From a virus: a DNA stretch of 30,705 nucleotides. The stretch lies in the IMG/VR virus record IMGVR_UViG_3300044631_003673, positions 1 through 30,705 of that record; one strand, 5' to 3'. Below the pieces are notes generated by a model that saw only the letters and a program-made list of their open reading frames with translations, did no database searches and had not been told where the DNA came from. This document shows positions 7,012-14,467 of this stretch, in pieces; position 1 is the stretch's first letter; every line of letters begins with the position of its first letter. The translations under genes were made by a program, and so were the position numbers.

Positions 7012-7440
7012 TCAGTCCTCCGTGACGGTGCTGGCGGTGGTGAGGCGCGGCGTGATTCCGTTGCCGCACACGATGGTGGGCGAGATGGCGCCCTTGTAGA
7101 GAATCTTCCCCGCGCCGCTGGACGCCGTGCCGATGGCGAAGTGCGTGGCCGTGCCGCTGCCGCCCGTGCCGGTGGGGAAGTCGATGTTGGCCGCCGGACT
7201 CACCGAGTTGCCGGTGACGGTGAAGCCGGAGCCGCTCCGCGCCACGGCGACGCGCGCATAGGAGGTGTAGGCGATTTCGCTTGTCGTCTGGTCGCCCGCT
7301 TCCCCTGGGTCGCCCGTGTGCAGCGAGACGTGCAGGTTGGTAAGGGGCGCCGACGCCGCGTTGTCCGCGAGGTTGGCAATGGCGGTTGCGTTGAAAATCA
7401 GCCGCAGCAAGTCGTTCTCGAAAGTGTTTCCCTTTGACAT
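7012..7440 (-). CDS. phage tail fibre-like structural protein (142 aa)
   Basis: The N-terminus MSKGNTFENDLLRLIFNATA, followed by the LHVSLHTGDPGEAGDQTTSE segment and the Tyr-rich YTSYARVAVAR, is a widespread phage family often labelled tail fibre protein. The middle has VTGNSVSPAANIDFP and the end has HFAIGTASSGAGKILYKG and TPRLTT. The protein is a small beta-rich domain. It lies between a small membrane protein of the lysis region and the conserved gene at 5904, the same order remembered from other phages. The true virion location is not proven by sequence. Confidence 0.8.
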   Translation of the reverse strand: MSKGNTFENDLLRLIFNATAIANLADNAASAPLTNLHVSLHTGDPGEAGDQTTSEIAYTSYARVAVARSGSGFTVTGNSVSPAANIDFPTGTGGSGTATHFAIGTASSGAGKILYKGAISPTIVCGNGITPRLTTASTVTED

Positions 7441-7443
7441 GGC

Positions 7444-7671
7444 TCAGCTCTCCTTCTGCGGTTGCTGGTTGGGGCGCCGAGCGGCGAACGACTCCGCAAC
7501 GCGGCTGCCGTGCGCCGACGCCACGACGGTGACGATGGCGATGCAGTACTCGCCGAAGCCCGCTGCAGTGCCGGCGACGTGCACGACGAAAACGAAGACG
7601 AACGTGAGCACCGCGATGGCGATGCACGCGAGGTGGAGCTTCGTGCTGGCCCAGCCGCTGCGAGGTTGCAT
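7444..7671 (-). CDS. small membrane protein with two predicted TM helices, holin candidate
   Basis: The 75-aa product starts at ATG 7671, overlapping the upstream stop (ATGA). A first hydrophobic helix spans about residues 12-36 (LACIAIAVLTFVFVFVVHVA) and a second, weaker one about 39-54. The C-terminal 20 residues are polar with Gln and Lys. Two TM helices, short length and a place at the end of the lysis block fit a class II-like holin. It has no family motif I recognise, and another holin candidate exists at 8596. Confidence 0.65.
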   Translation of the reverse strand: MQPRSGWASTKLHLACIAIAVLTFVFVFVVHVAGTAAGFGEYCIAIVTVVASAHGSRVAESFAARRPNQQPQKES

Positions 7672-8192
7672 CACCACTCCAGGGAGACGGAGGCGCCGGC
7701 CGCGCCCACGGTGTTGACCCATGCGCCCGCCGAGACGCCGCCCACGATGCGCCGCTCGAGCGACGCGCCCAGCACGAGAGGCCCGGCCAGCGGGACGAGC
7801 GGCTCCCGCAGCGACGCCCCGACAAGCACGCCCACCCGCCAGTCAGGCCGGAGGGTGGTGGTGCTCGAGCTGGTTGCCTCGGTCTTGCCGCTGCTCTCCG
7901 ACGCCCTCCCGAGGTCGACGAGCTCGCGCGTGTCGGCCTTCGTCGTGGTGAGGCGCCTCTCGCGCACCTCGCCCTCGGGGCTGACGACGCGGTCGACGTA
8001 CACCACGCGCTCCTCGGCCTTCGCGCGCCGGGTGACGACCTTCTCGACGATGCGGTCCTTCCAGACGACCTTCTCCACCTCGCGCACGTCCACCTTCACC
8101 GGCGCAGAGAAGCGGCCCGCCGAGAACGCAGCCGCAGCCGTGCCCACGAGGGCAACGGCCGTGACGACGCGCTGGCGAGCCTCGGGCGTCAC
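7671..8192 (-). CDS. N-terminally anchored coiled-coil protein of the lysis block, spanin-like candidate
   Basis: The 173-aa product starts at GTG 8192, overlapping the lysin stop (GTGA). Residues 8-27 form one TM segment or signal anchor (RVVTAVALVGTAAAAFSAGR). Next is a strongly charged, Val-rich heptad-like stretch (about 32-75) and then a beta-rich Gly-containing C-terminal half (WRVGVLVGASLREPLVPLAG) ending in VSLEW. Membrane anchor plus coiled coil next to a lysin is the layout of an inner-membrane spanin, but the C-terminal beta domain is not typical of Rz. Similar uncharacterised genes sit beside DUF5675 genes in other phages. Confidence 0.7.
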   Translation of the reverse strand: MTPEARQRVVTAVALVGTAAAAFSAGRFSAPVKVDVREVEKVVWKDRIVEKVVTRRAKAEERVVYVDRVVSPEGEVRERRLTTTKADTRELVDLGRASESSGKTEATSSSTTTLRPDWRVGVLVGASLREPLVPLAGPLVLGASLERRIVGGVSAGAWVNTVGAAGASVSLEW

Positions 8193-8599
8193 GGTGGTGG
8201 CCCGATGGTGATGGTGATGTGGTGCGGCCCCTGCGCGTTCTTGAGCTTCTCGAAGAGCGCATTGAAGGCCGCTGTCGATTCGAGCACCTTGTCGGCCTCG
8301 CGCTTCCGGCCCGGGAGGAGACAGCCCTCGGTGTGGCTGGCGTCGTTGCCCGCGTGGATGCGGATGCCCTTGAAACCTGGGACGTCCATCACGAGCGGCA
8401 AGTCGCGCTTGAAGCGCGGCGACGGCGTGATGCGCACCTCGAAGCGCCCGCAGGGGATGGCCGTCTGCCCGTACACTTTCGGCTCCGGCGGGGGCCGGTA
8501 CCTGTCCTCGAGAATGAAGCACTCGAAGGCGCCGTCCGCGTACAGCTCACCGATGGTCGATCGCGGGGTGAGCCAGCGCCGTTTCAGCTCAAGATTCAT
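8189..8599 (-). CDS. DUF5675-family protein, probable peptidoglycan-acting lysin
   Basis: The 136-aa product starts at ATG 8599. It reads GELYADGAFECFILEDRYR (17-35), GQTAIPCGRFEVRITPSPRF (44-63), then PGFKGIRIHAGNDASHTEGC (74-93). This is the DUF5675 family pattern. The GIRIH...HTEGC part (His82, His89, Cys93) resembles the His/Cys catalytic segment of L,D-transpeptidase-like enzymes, so peptidoglycan peptide cleavage is plausible but not proven. It lies between genes for membrane-anchored proteins, with 4-nt overlaps on both sides, as expected of a lysis cassette. No signal peptide is present, so it would depend on a holin. Confidence 0.8.
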   Translation of the reverse strand: MNLELKRRWLTPRSTIGELYADGAFECFILEDRYRPPPEPKVYGQTAIPCGRFEVRITPSPRFKRDLPLVMDVPGFKGIRIHAGNDASHTEGCLLPGRKREADKVLESTAAFNALFEKLKNAQGPHHITITIGPPP

Positions 8600-8970
8600 C
8601 GCCGCCGCCTCTCTCGGGTGCGCTCGTCGAGACGCTGCACGAGGGCTTCGAGGTCGCCCAGCCGCCGGCCGTACGTCTGGCCGATGCCGTTGATGCGCTC
8701 CTCGACCTTGTCGAGGGCTCCCTTCATCTGGTTCTGCAGCGCGTCCGACAGCGAGAGGCGGTGACTCAACCCGGACACCTCGCTCTCCAGCCGCTTCGCG
8801 ATGCCCAACACCTCGTCCAGCTTTGCCGTCTCGGCCTCCTTCAGCGCAGCGCCCAGTGCGTCTTGGCGCTTCAGCCACCGCGTGAAGAAGAAGGCCGCGG
8901 CACCAGGGCCGAACGTCGTCAGCACGGCCAGCAACCCGAGCGCCCACGGCGGCATCGACACGGACTCCAT
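8596..8970 (-). CDS. membrane protein with coiled coil, holin candidate
   Basis: The 124-aa product has one strong N-terminal TM helix (about residues 8-31, WALGLLAVLTTFGPGAAAFF) followed by a long charged heptad-rich helix to residue 115 and a basic tail (RERRRR). Two starts are possible, GTG 8973 and ATG 8970; GAGG spacing favours ATG 8970. It precedes the lysin with a 4-nt overlap. TM helix plus cytoplasmic coiled coil is seen in many phage proteins upstream of lysins and often annotated as holin-like. A role as an anchor or as an antiholin is equally possible. Confidence 0.7.
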   Translation of the reverse strand: MESVSMPPWALGLLAVLTTFGPGAAAFFFTRWLKRQDALGAALKEAETAKLDEVLGIAKRLESEVSGLSHRLSLSDALQNQMKGALDKVEERINGIGQTYGRRLGDLEALVQRLDERTRERRRR

Positions 8971-9194
8971 CACCCGCCTCGTTTCGTCACGGCGTCGACG
9001 AGTTGCCGCAGGGTGCGCTCGATGCGCTCGAGCGAGTACGTCTGGGTGGTGGCGACGTCGGAAAGACGGGTCAGCGTCGACAGCGCGGCGAGGCCTCGAG
9101 TCAGCTCCGCAACGCGGGCGTCGACGTCGGCAGCGCGGGCCTCGAGTAGACGGACACGGGCCTCCACGTCGTCGAGGTTGCGTGGGTCGGACAT
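8970..9194 (-). CDS. small coiled-coil protein, first gene of the lysis block
   Basis: The 74-aa product starts at ATG 9194. Residues 8-45 form heptad repeats (VEARVRLLEARAADVDARVA) and the remainder is also helical. It has no TM segment. The gene has no Shine-Dalgarno: the bases before ATG are CCCACCGTCCCGTC. Instead it begins exactly 21 nt after the conserved 18-mer described at 9216-9233, so it may be translated from a leaderless mRNA. It may partner the coiled coil of the next gene; this is inference. Confidence 0.65.
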   Translation of the reverse strand: MSDPRNLDDVEARVRLLEARAADVDARVAELTRGLAALSTLTRLSDVATTQTYSLERIERTLRQLVDAVTKRGG

Positions 9195-9200
9195 GACGGG

Positions 9201-9233
9201 ACGGTGGGGGTCGCGCTGCTACGCCTCAACACC
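9201..9233 (-). promoter_or_regulatory. late-promoter candidate before the lysis block (copy A)
   Basis: Read on the - strand, GGTGTTGAGGCGTAGCAG (9233-9216) is followed by 9 nt, CACCGT (9206-9201), 6 nt and the ATG at 9194. TTGAGG (9229-9224) as a -35 box, a 17-bp spacer and CACCGT as a GC-shifted -10 box put the expected transcription start on the ATG itself. Copy B at 26812-26844 has the same parts at the same distances. The exact conservation outside coding sequence is the main evidence; promoter function is inferred. Confidence 0.6.
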
Positions 9234-9252
9234 TCTGGGTGTAGAGTAAGGC

Positions 9253-9678
9253 ATGCGCTTCCTCCTTGCGTTGGCGGTGTCCGTTGCCTCCTTGGGTTGT
9301 GGATCGACCTGCGACCCCTCAAACTGCTCCGGGTGTTGCTCTGAGCGCGGCACCTGCGTCGCCGGCAACACGCCGGCCGAGTGCGGCACGGCCGGCGCGA
9401 TGTGCGCGACGTGCGCAACCGGCGCGGTGTGTGTCTCTGGCGCCTGCCGGCCGAAGTGCCAGTGCAACAACGGGTGCTGCGACTCGGAGGGGCGGTGTGT
9501 TGCGTCCCCACGGGCCGGCCAGCCATCCCTGTTCTCCTCGAGCCTTTGTCCTCCTGAGCCCGGACTGAACCAAGGCTACTGCGTGACGTGTCTCGCCAAC
9601 GCAGCCTGTGACTCCGGCCAAGTCACGCCTTCGGCTCCGCCCCTCTACCAGTGCCGCCCGACTCAGGGCGCGCCGTAG
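9253..9678 (+). CDS. cysteine-rich secreted lipoprotein, probable moron
   Basis: This is the only + strand gene inside the late region. The 141-aa product has a short signal peptide (MRFLLALAVSVASLGC) with a lipobox-like end at Cys16, imperfect at the -3 position. It has 21 Cys in all. Two modules share the pattern Cys-x2-3-Gly-Cys-Cys-x5-Cys (near 25-35 and 71-82), and further pairs such as CATCATGAVC follow. Such Cys-rich lipoproteins with GCC modules are common in myxobacterial genomes. TAGAGT (9242-9247) close before the ATG could be a -10 box. Its end overlaps the - strand tail gene by 16 nt. A surface role in the lysogen, such as receptor masking, is a guess. Confidence 0.75.
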   Translation: MRFLLALAVSVASLGCGSTCDPSNCSGCCSERGTCVAGNTPAECGTAGAMCATCATGAVCVSGACRPKCQCNNGCCDSEGRCVASPRAGQPSLFSSSLCPPEPGLNQGYCVTCLANAACDSGQVTPSAPPLYQCRPTQGAP

Positions 9679-10226
9679 ACGGCCGCGGTGAAGTCGAACT
9701 CGGCCGGCAGAAACGCGCCCACGCCACCTGAGTCTTGCTGGTAGAGCTCGAACCGCAGCACGGCCCGGCCTTGGGACGGGAAGATGCTGGTCGGCGTGAC
9801 GATGCGCTGCGCGCCGGCCGAGGTGCCGAAGGGCGTCGCCTCCGCGTAGAACTCGGACAACCCCAAAACCGGGAAGTCGAACACGCCCGTCGACAGCCGG
9901 ACAGGCGCCCCGAGGATGCCTGGCTCCCCGCTCGCACCGACGACGCTGGCGAAGGTGCTCCCGATGGCTGCGCCCTGCACCCTCACGACGACGCGCGGAA
10001 TACGGACGTCGTTGTGCTGCCCGTACCGTCGCGTGATTCGTGGAGGGTTGATGCTGGCGCCGCCACCCGGAAAGCCCGGGACGGGCGGGAATTGGAGCGG
10101 CTCTTCCCATCCGTGACGCAGCGTCAGCTGCAACCAGCACTCCTGCAGGTTCTGCTGAGCGAGGTTCACCTGCTGAAAGGTGATGGGCATGTCCTGGCAG
10201 ACGAAGACCGGCTTTGCGTACGGCAT
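9663..10226 (-). CDS. tail-associated protein of unknown function (187 aa)
   Basis: I do not recognise a domain with certainty. The protein starts at ATG 10226, one base after the preceding stop. The N-terminal 40 residues are polar, rich in Gln, and contain two Cys (FVCQDM and ECWLQL). The rest appears beta-rich, with VRIPRVVVRVQG and a C-terminal FDFTAAVYG. Membrane segments are absent. It follows hub and fibre-like genes and precedes the lysis block, so a minor tail or baseplate role is most likely. Confidence 0.6.
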   Translation of the reverse strand: MPYAKPVFVCQDMPITFQQVNLAQQNLQECWLQLTLRHGWEEPLQFPPVPGFPGGGASINPPRITRRYGQHNDVRIPRVVVRVQGAAIGSTFASVVGASGEPGILGAPVRLSTGVFDFPVLGLSEFYAEATPFGTSAGAQRIVTPTSIFPSQGRAVLRFELYQQDSGGVGAFLPAEFDFTAAVYGAP

Positions 10227-10227
10227 C

Positions 10228-11247
10228 TCACCCTCCGTGCCAGACAGCCCAGAAGTCGGCGCGAGCGCGCTCCCATCCGTTGTTGGCCTTGTTGTACTTG
10301 TAGCTCCACAGCGTGGTGACGGTGGTGGACGTCACCTCGGCGTGCGTCACCAGCACCGTGCCGGCGGGTGTCTGCGTCGCGTCCTGGCGCGTCCAGTCGG
10401 GACAGATGAATGGCGAGATGCCCGCCACCAACGCCGTGCCGAACGTCACCGACACGCGCCCCAAAGACACCTCCGCGAGAGTGATGGTGGACGGGCTGAG
10501 TTGCTGAATCTTGTCGTAGAGCCCCACGGACTTGAATCGCCCCTGCACGAAGTGACGCGCCACTTGTCGCGTGTTGTGGTTTCCGTCTGCGGCGTGCTCG
10601 GCAAGGAACTGCGTCTCCCAGTCGGCCGTGTGAAAAAGCGTCTCGTTGTAGTCCTGCGCGACGCCCGAGAAGTACCCGGGCGCGCCCACCGTCTGCCCGC
10701 GCGTCCACCCCTCGGGGAAGCGAGTGCCGGGGCCGATGATGGCGGTGGCCCAGTTGGTGGCAGTCAGCGGCGTGGAGTGAATGGCGATGTCGAAGGTGGC
10801 ATCTGCCGCCGCCCATGTGTTGCCATTGACGGCGCCAAGCGCCGACGACAACTGCGACAGGTACACCTCGAGCTGCGTCGCCGACGTCACCTCGACGCGG
10901 TGAAGCCACGGCTTCGACTCAATGCCGGTGCCAGAGACATTCACCTGCACGCGCATGTCGGTGGTGAAGCGCCCCGACGCGAGCGTCAGGCGGATGTGTC
11001 CCGTCCCCACGCGCGTCACGGCTGTGATGTCCGTCGACGCGTTGGCGAGGGCGTAGGTGGACGGGCCGGTGAAGGTGATACGCCGGCAGACGCGGGGCAC
11101 CTCCATCACGTTGTGCTCTCCGTTGGAGGCCTGGTGTTGCTGTGCGAAGCCGCCGCGCAGCCAGCCGAGGTTGTCGCGCCACGTGTTGAGTCGCCCTGGG
11201 CCGAGGGGCGTCTTTCGCGCGGTGATTGGCAGGTTGACGAAGGGCAT
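10228..11247 (-). CDS. tail/baseplate structural protein with repeated EHN-type segments
   Basis: The start is set at ATG 11247, just after the hub stop at 11250. The 339-aa protein opens with MPFVNLPITARKTPL and RLNTWRDNLGWLRGGF, then QHQASNGEHNVMEVPR. The pattern (RxNLxxL...H....GEHN..EVP) is typical of the N-terminal part of phage fibre or baseplate-attached proteins. A related segment recurs as EHAADGNHNTRQVARHF near residue 220, which suggests an internal duplication. The C-terminal part is beta-rich with several Trp. It probably attaches to the hub encoded by the preceding gene. Confidence 0.7.
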   Translation of the reverse strand: MPFVNLPITARKTPLGPGRLNTWRDNLGWLRGGFAQQHQASNGEHNVMEVPRVCRRITFTGPSTYALANASTDITAVTRVGTGHIRLTLASGRFTTDMRVQVNVSGTGIESKPWLHRVEVTSATQLEVYLSQLSSALGAVNGNTWAAADATFDIAIHSTPLTATNWATAIIGPGTRFPEGWTRGQTVGAPGYFSGVAQDYNETLFHTADWETQFLAEHAADGNHNTRQVARHFVQGRFKSVGLYDKIQQLSPSTITLAEVSLGRVSVTFGTALVAGISPFICPDWTRQDATQTPAGTVLVTHAEVTSTTVTTLWSYKYNKANNGWERARADFWAVWHGG

Positions 11248-11249
11248 CG

Positions 11250-13637
11250 TTACCCCGTGGAGAGTCGGTTGCCGGTGTCGCTGTTGCTGTAGACGCCGGC
11301 CGTCTTCGTGTCGGCGGCCTTCCCGTACATGCGGCTGCCGTCCGGGTAGTTCGTGGCGTCGGAGATGGCCGTCGGGTAGGTGGTGTGTCCGCGCAGAATC
11401 TTCCACGTCGAGATGGCGATAGTGCCGCCGACGGCGCGGATGGTGTCCGACACCGTCAACTCGAAAGCCGAGTTGATAACGGTGATGCGAATGCCCCGGT
11501 TGTGGGCGAACTCCGTTGAGGCCTCGTTTGCGTCGCCGTCCTGCAGCACGAGGATGTCTCCTGCCTGCACGCCAGCCGAGGTGAGGTTGCCGGCCGAGAA
11601 GGTGGCCACGTTGTCGTCAAGCACGCTGACGGTGACGCCGCCGCCGTTGTACGTGGCCGAGTCGGCCCGCGTGATGAGCGCCTCGTCGTCGAGAAGGAAC
11701 GGCACCTCGGTGAGGATGTCCGACGCCCAGACGGCCTCCACCTCCACCTGCCCCGTCTCGTGCAGGTAGTTGAGCGACTCCACCTTCCAGATGGCGTCGG
11801 TGTACGTGTCCGGGAAGGACGCGCCGCCGCGAGTGACGGACATCTGGAAGAAGTCGCCCAACTCGAGCGCCATCGCCTCGGGCCCGTAGCGGAAGGACAC
11901 CGCCGGCCGCACGCGCGACTCCAACTGAAACTGCCGCTCCACCACCTCGAAGCCCTGCGGGTTGCCGATGCCGAAGACGTCGCCGATGGTGAGGCCAACG
12001 TCGGTGTACGACGCATCGACGACGCGGGTGAAGGGCTTGCCCCAGTCGACGATGTTGCCGGTGTGGTCGAACGGCCCGCGGCGCTGCCCGCCCGTTTCGA
12101 TGTAGACGCGGTTGTACGGCGCCCACCGCTGCCCCTGGGAGGGCGTCCGCAGCCGCAGCGAGTCGGCCACGATGCGCGTCTCGTCGAGCGTCGTCAGCCC
12201 CACGCCGGTGCTGGCCGTGGCGTACTGCGCGAAGGTGGCGGTGTTGGCGAGCGCCCGCACGCGCCCGTCGGGCAACACCGACAAGTCGAACTGCCCAGAC
12301 GACGCCAGCGTGCGGAGGACGCCGCGGAGCTGCCCCGCCTCGGTGACGACGGTCGTCTCGGCGCGCGCCGTCGACAGGAGTCCGATTTCCCCGACGTACA
12401 CGGCAGCTTGATTCCCTGGGTTGGCCGCCGCCACGTCATTGAAGGATGTCGCGTCCACCGACAGCGTCCCGCGCGAGTATTGCTGGATGAGGTCGCGCGC
12501 CACGTTGCTGCACGGAATGGCAGCATTCAGCCGCCCACCAAACGCGTCGAACGAGGGCGGGTACGTGTGCGAAGACAGAGGGAAGGCCAAGGCGCTGATG
12601 CCTCCACCACACGCCTGCCAGAACGCCTCCCAGAAGGCGCCGAGATCGACGCTCGACACCAGCGCACCAGGCGCGCCGAACTGACCGCCCAAAAGGTCAT
12701 TCATCACGAACGGCACGGACAACATCAGCGTCAGGTCGAAGTCCACGAACCAGATGCGCCAGTTCTTCCCGGACTTCGTCACCTGCACCGACTTGTTGAG
12801 CGCGTACCAAGCCTGAGGCGGGCCGGGAAACGAGTTGGTCTGCTTGTCGGGGATGAGCTGAAAGAGTGCCGAATCAGGAGGACCAACAAGGTTGTCGAGC
12901 GTCGTGCAGCACAACACACACTGCACTCGCGGTGACGTCAGCGAGTTTCGCGTCAGCGTGTTGACCCACTTGCGCACCGTCGGGAGCAACGGCACGCGGA
13001 CGCTTCCGAATGCCAACGGCAACGGCCGGCGCGCGTCTGTCCCCCAGTTGCCGTCGACGCCAGCGTAGGCCCCGCTCGCGTTGCCGAAGTCGGCAGCCAC
13101 GCCACCAACACCGCCCGTCGCCCTCATCCAGTCCAGCAGCGAGGGCGGGGTGGCGATGTCGGCCGCCGCCAGCGCATCGTCGGCGAGCTCGAGGAAGACG
13201 CGCGACTCGTCTCGAGACGGGAAGTCCAGGCACGTGAAGACGCCCATCAGCCGCCCGCCCTCGGACGTCGGCTGCGCTGGGTCGAACAACGACAGGGCCA
13301 CGCGGAAGCGCGCCTTCAGCAGCGTCGACGTCACCGTCTCGGGCTTCGTCATCCAGTCGAAGGTGCCGTCGGTGTTGTCCAGCACCATCGACAGCGTCGA
13401 CGCCGCCATGAGTCCGTCGGCCGACAGGCTGCGCTGGTGACGCCCCACCGAGATGATGCGCCCGTCGAACTCGATCAACGGGGAGCCGACGATGGGCACC
13501 GTGAAGCTGCCCGTCACAGTACTCCACCGCTGCGTGACGCCGTCCACCACCAGCGTGGTGGCGAAGTTGTCCGTCGACACTTCCATGGTGATGGCCGCAC
13601 CGGGGACGGGCTGCGGCGAGAGAAGGGCGAACGTCAT
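11250..13637 (-). CDS. large tail hub / baseplate protein (795 aa)
   Basis: At 795 aa this is the largest gene product of the window. The N-terminal part contains STLSMVLDNTDGTFDW (80-95), FRVALSLFD (111-119) and a GRLMGVFTCLDF segment (128-139), the pattern of siphovirus central tail-hub proteins, where a beta domain is followed by large gp27-like domains. It lies after the tape measure and a distal-tail-like gene and before fibre-like genes, the usual position of a hub. It has no visible peptidase motif. The ATG at 13637 overlaps the previous stop by 4 nt. Assignment rests on order and motif style. Confidence 0.75.
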   Translation of the reverse strand: MTFALLSPQPVPGAAITMEVSTDNFATTLVVDGVTQRWSTVTGSFTVPIVGSPLIEFDGRIISVGRHQRSLSADGLMAASTLSMVLDNTDGTFDWMTKPETVTSTLLKARFRVALSLFDPAQPTSEGGRLMGVFTCLDFPSRDESRVFLELADDALAAADIATPPSLLDWMRATGGVGGVAADFGNASGAYAGVDGNWGTDARRPLPLAFGSVRVPLLPTVRKWVNTLTRNSLTSPRVQCVLCCTTLDNLVGPPDSALFQLIPDKQTNSFPGPPQAWYALNKSVQVTKSGKNWRIWFVDFDLTLMLSVPFVMNDLLGGQFGAPGALVSSVDLGAFWEAFWQACGGGISALAFPLSSHTYPPSFDAFGGRLNAAIPCSNVARDLIQQYSRGTLSVDATSFNDVAAANPGNQAAVYVGEIGLLSTARAETTVVTEAGQLRGVLRTLASSGQFDLSVLPDGRVRALANTATFAQYATASTGVGLTTLDETRIVADSLRLRTPSQGQRWAPYNRVYIETGGQRRGPFDHTGNIVDWGKPFTRVVDASYTDVGLTIGDVFGIGNPQGFEVVERQFQLESRVRPAVSFRYGPEAMALELGDFFQMSVTRGGASFPDTYTDAIWKVESLNYLHETGQVEVEAVWASDILTEVPFLLDDEALITRADSATYNGGGVTVSVLDDNVATFSAGNLTSAGVQAGDILVLQDGDANEASTEFAHNRGIRITVINSAFELTVSDTIRAVGGTIAISTWKILRGHTTYPTAISDATNYPDGSRMYGKAADTKTAGVYSNSDTGNRLSTG

Positions 13638-14467
13638 GCACCCACCTCACGCCCCTGGCTGCGGATGACGAAGTCGGGCGGCTTCACGATGCTGAAATCC
13701 TGCCACCGCCACGAGTAGGCGGGCATCTCGAGGTGCCCGTACAAGCACCGCTGCTGCGCTTCACCGAAGACGCCTTGCCGCCAGTCGTCGCACCACAGCA
13801 GCGGGATGGCGGGCCCGCGGCAGTCGCGCCACAGCGTGCGCAGGATGGCGTTCTCGGCCTCGGTGAATTCCGCGAAGATGAGGCTCCGCGTCAGCACCGG
13901 CCCCGCGAGGAAGATGCCCCGGACGCCACCGTTTGCCAGCTCTACCGTCGGCGCCCGCACGCGCTCGTCGTCCCCGCTGCCGTCGAGTTCTCCCCGCGAC
14001 AGCGTCGTCGCGGCACCAAGCACTACCTCACCGACGCGCAACACGCCGGACCCGCCGCCGCCCCAGACGAAGGTGAAGCGCCAGTAGCGCTTGGTGGCCT
14101 GCGTGAAGGCTGCGCACGTGTCCTTCGCCCTAGGCCCGGTGCCTGTCAGCGTTGACGCGAATGGTCCGACCACTCCCGTCGTAAAACCGGAGTCATCCGC
14201 CCCGCGCACCTCGATACTGCGCGTGCCGGAGCCGATCGTCAGCAGGTTGTGGTTGACAACGGCGGCGGTGTCGATTGCCTGCGCAACGGTGAGGTCGACC
14301 GTCAGCGTCACACCCGACGACGCCGACGTGAAGACGAATTGCCTGTCGAGACGCCTGTCGTTGAGCCGAGTCCGCGTGTCGTTGGACGGCCCGGACGACG
14401 CGGTAAACTGCGATGCCGCCAACCCTCCGGCGCGGTTGCGTGTGGCTGGGATGAATCCGTAAGGCAT
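13634..14467 (-). CDS. distal-tail-like protein
   Basis: The 277-aa product starts at ATG 14467, whose A is shared with the TAA of the tape measure gene; longer in-frame starts would run inside the tape measure gene and are rejected. The N-terminal half is a beta domain with FTSASSGVTLTVDLT and AVVNHNLLTIGSG, followed by YWRFTFVWGGG. The second half contains FAEFTEAENAILRTLWRDC and PLLWCDDW. Gene order (tape measure, this, hub) matches a Dit-type distal tail protein, with discoidin-like N-terminal features. Confidence in the exact class is moderate. Confidence 0.7.
   Translation of the reverse strand: MPYGFIPATRNRAGGLAASQFTASSGPSNDTRTRLNDRRLDRQFVFTSASSGVTLTVDLTVAQAIDTAAVVNHNLLTIGSGTRSIEVRGADDSGFTTGVVGPFASTLTGTGPRAKDTCAAFTQATKRYWRFTFVWGGGGSGVLRVGEVVLGAATTLSRGELDGSGDDERVRAPTVELANGGVRGIFLAGPVLTRSLIFAEFTEAENAILRTLWRDCRGPAIPLLWCDDWRQGVFGEAQQRCLYGHLEMPAYSWRWQDFSIVKPPDFVIRSQGREVGA

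Noticed and set aside
9225-9246. Palindrome CTC-A-ACACC-TCTG-GGTGT-A-GAG as terminator or operator
   Set aside because: The symmetry is not kept in copy B of the 18-mer, there is no T-run, and it partly arises from the 18-mer itself. It may still affect the lipoprotein promoter, but evidence is too weak for a separate call.
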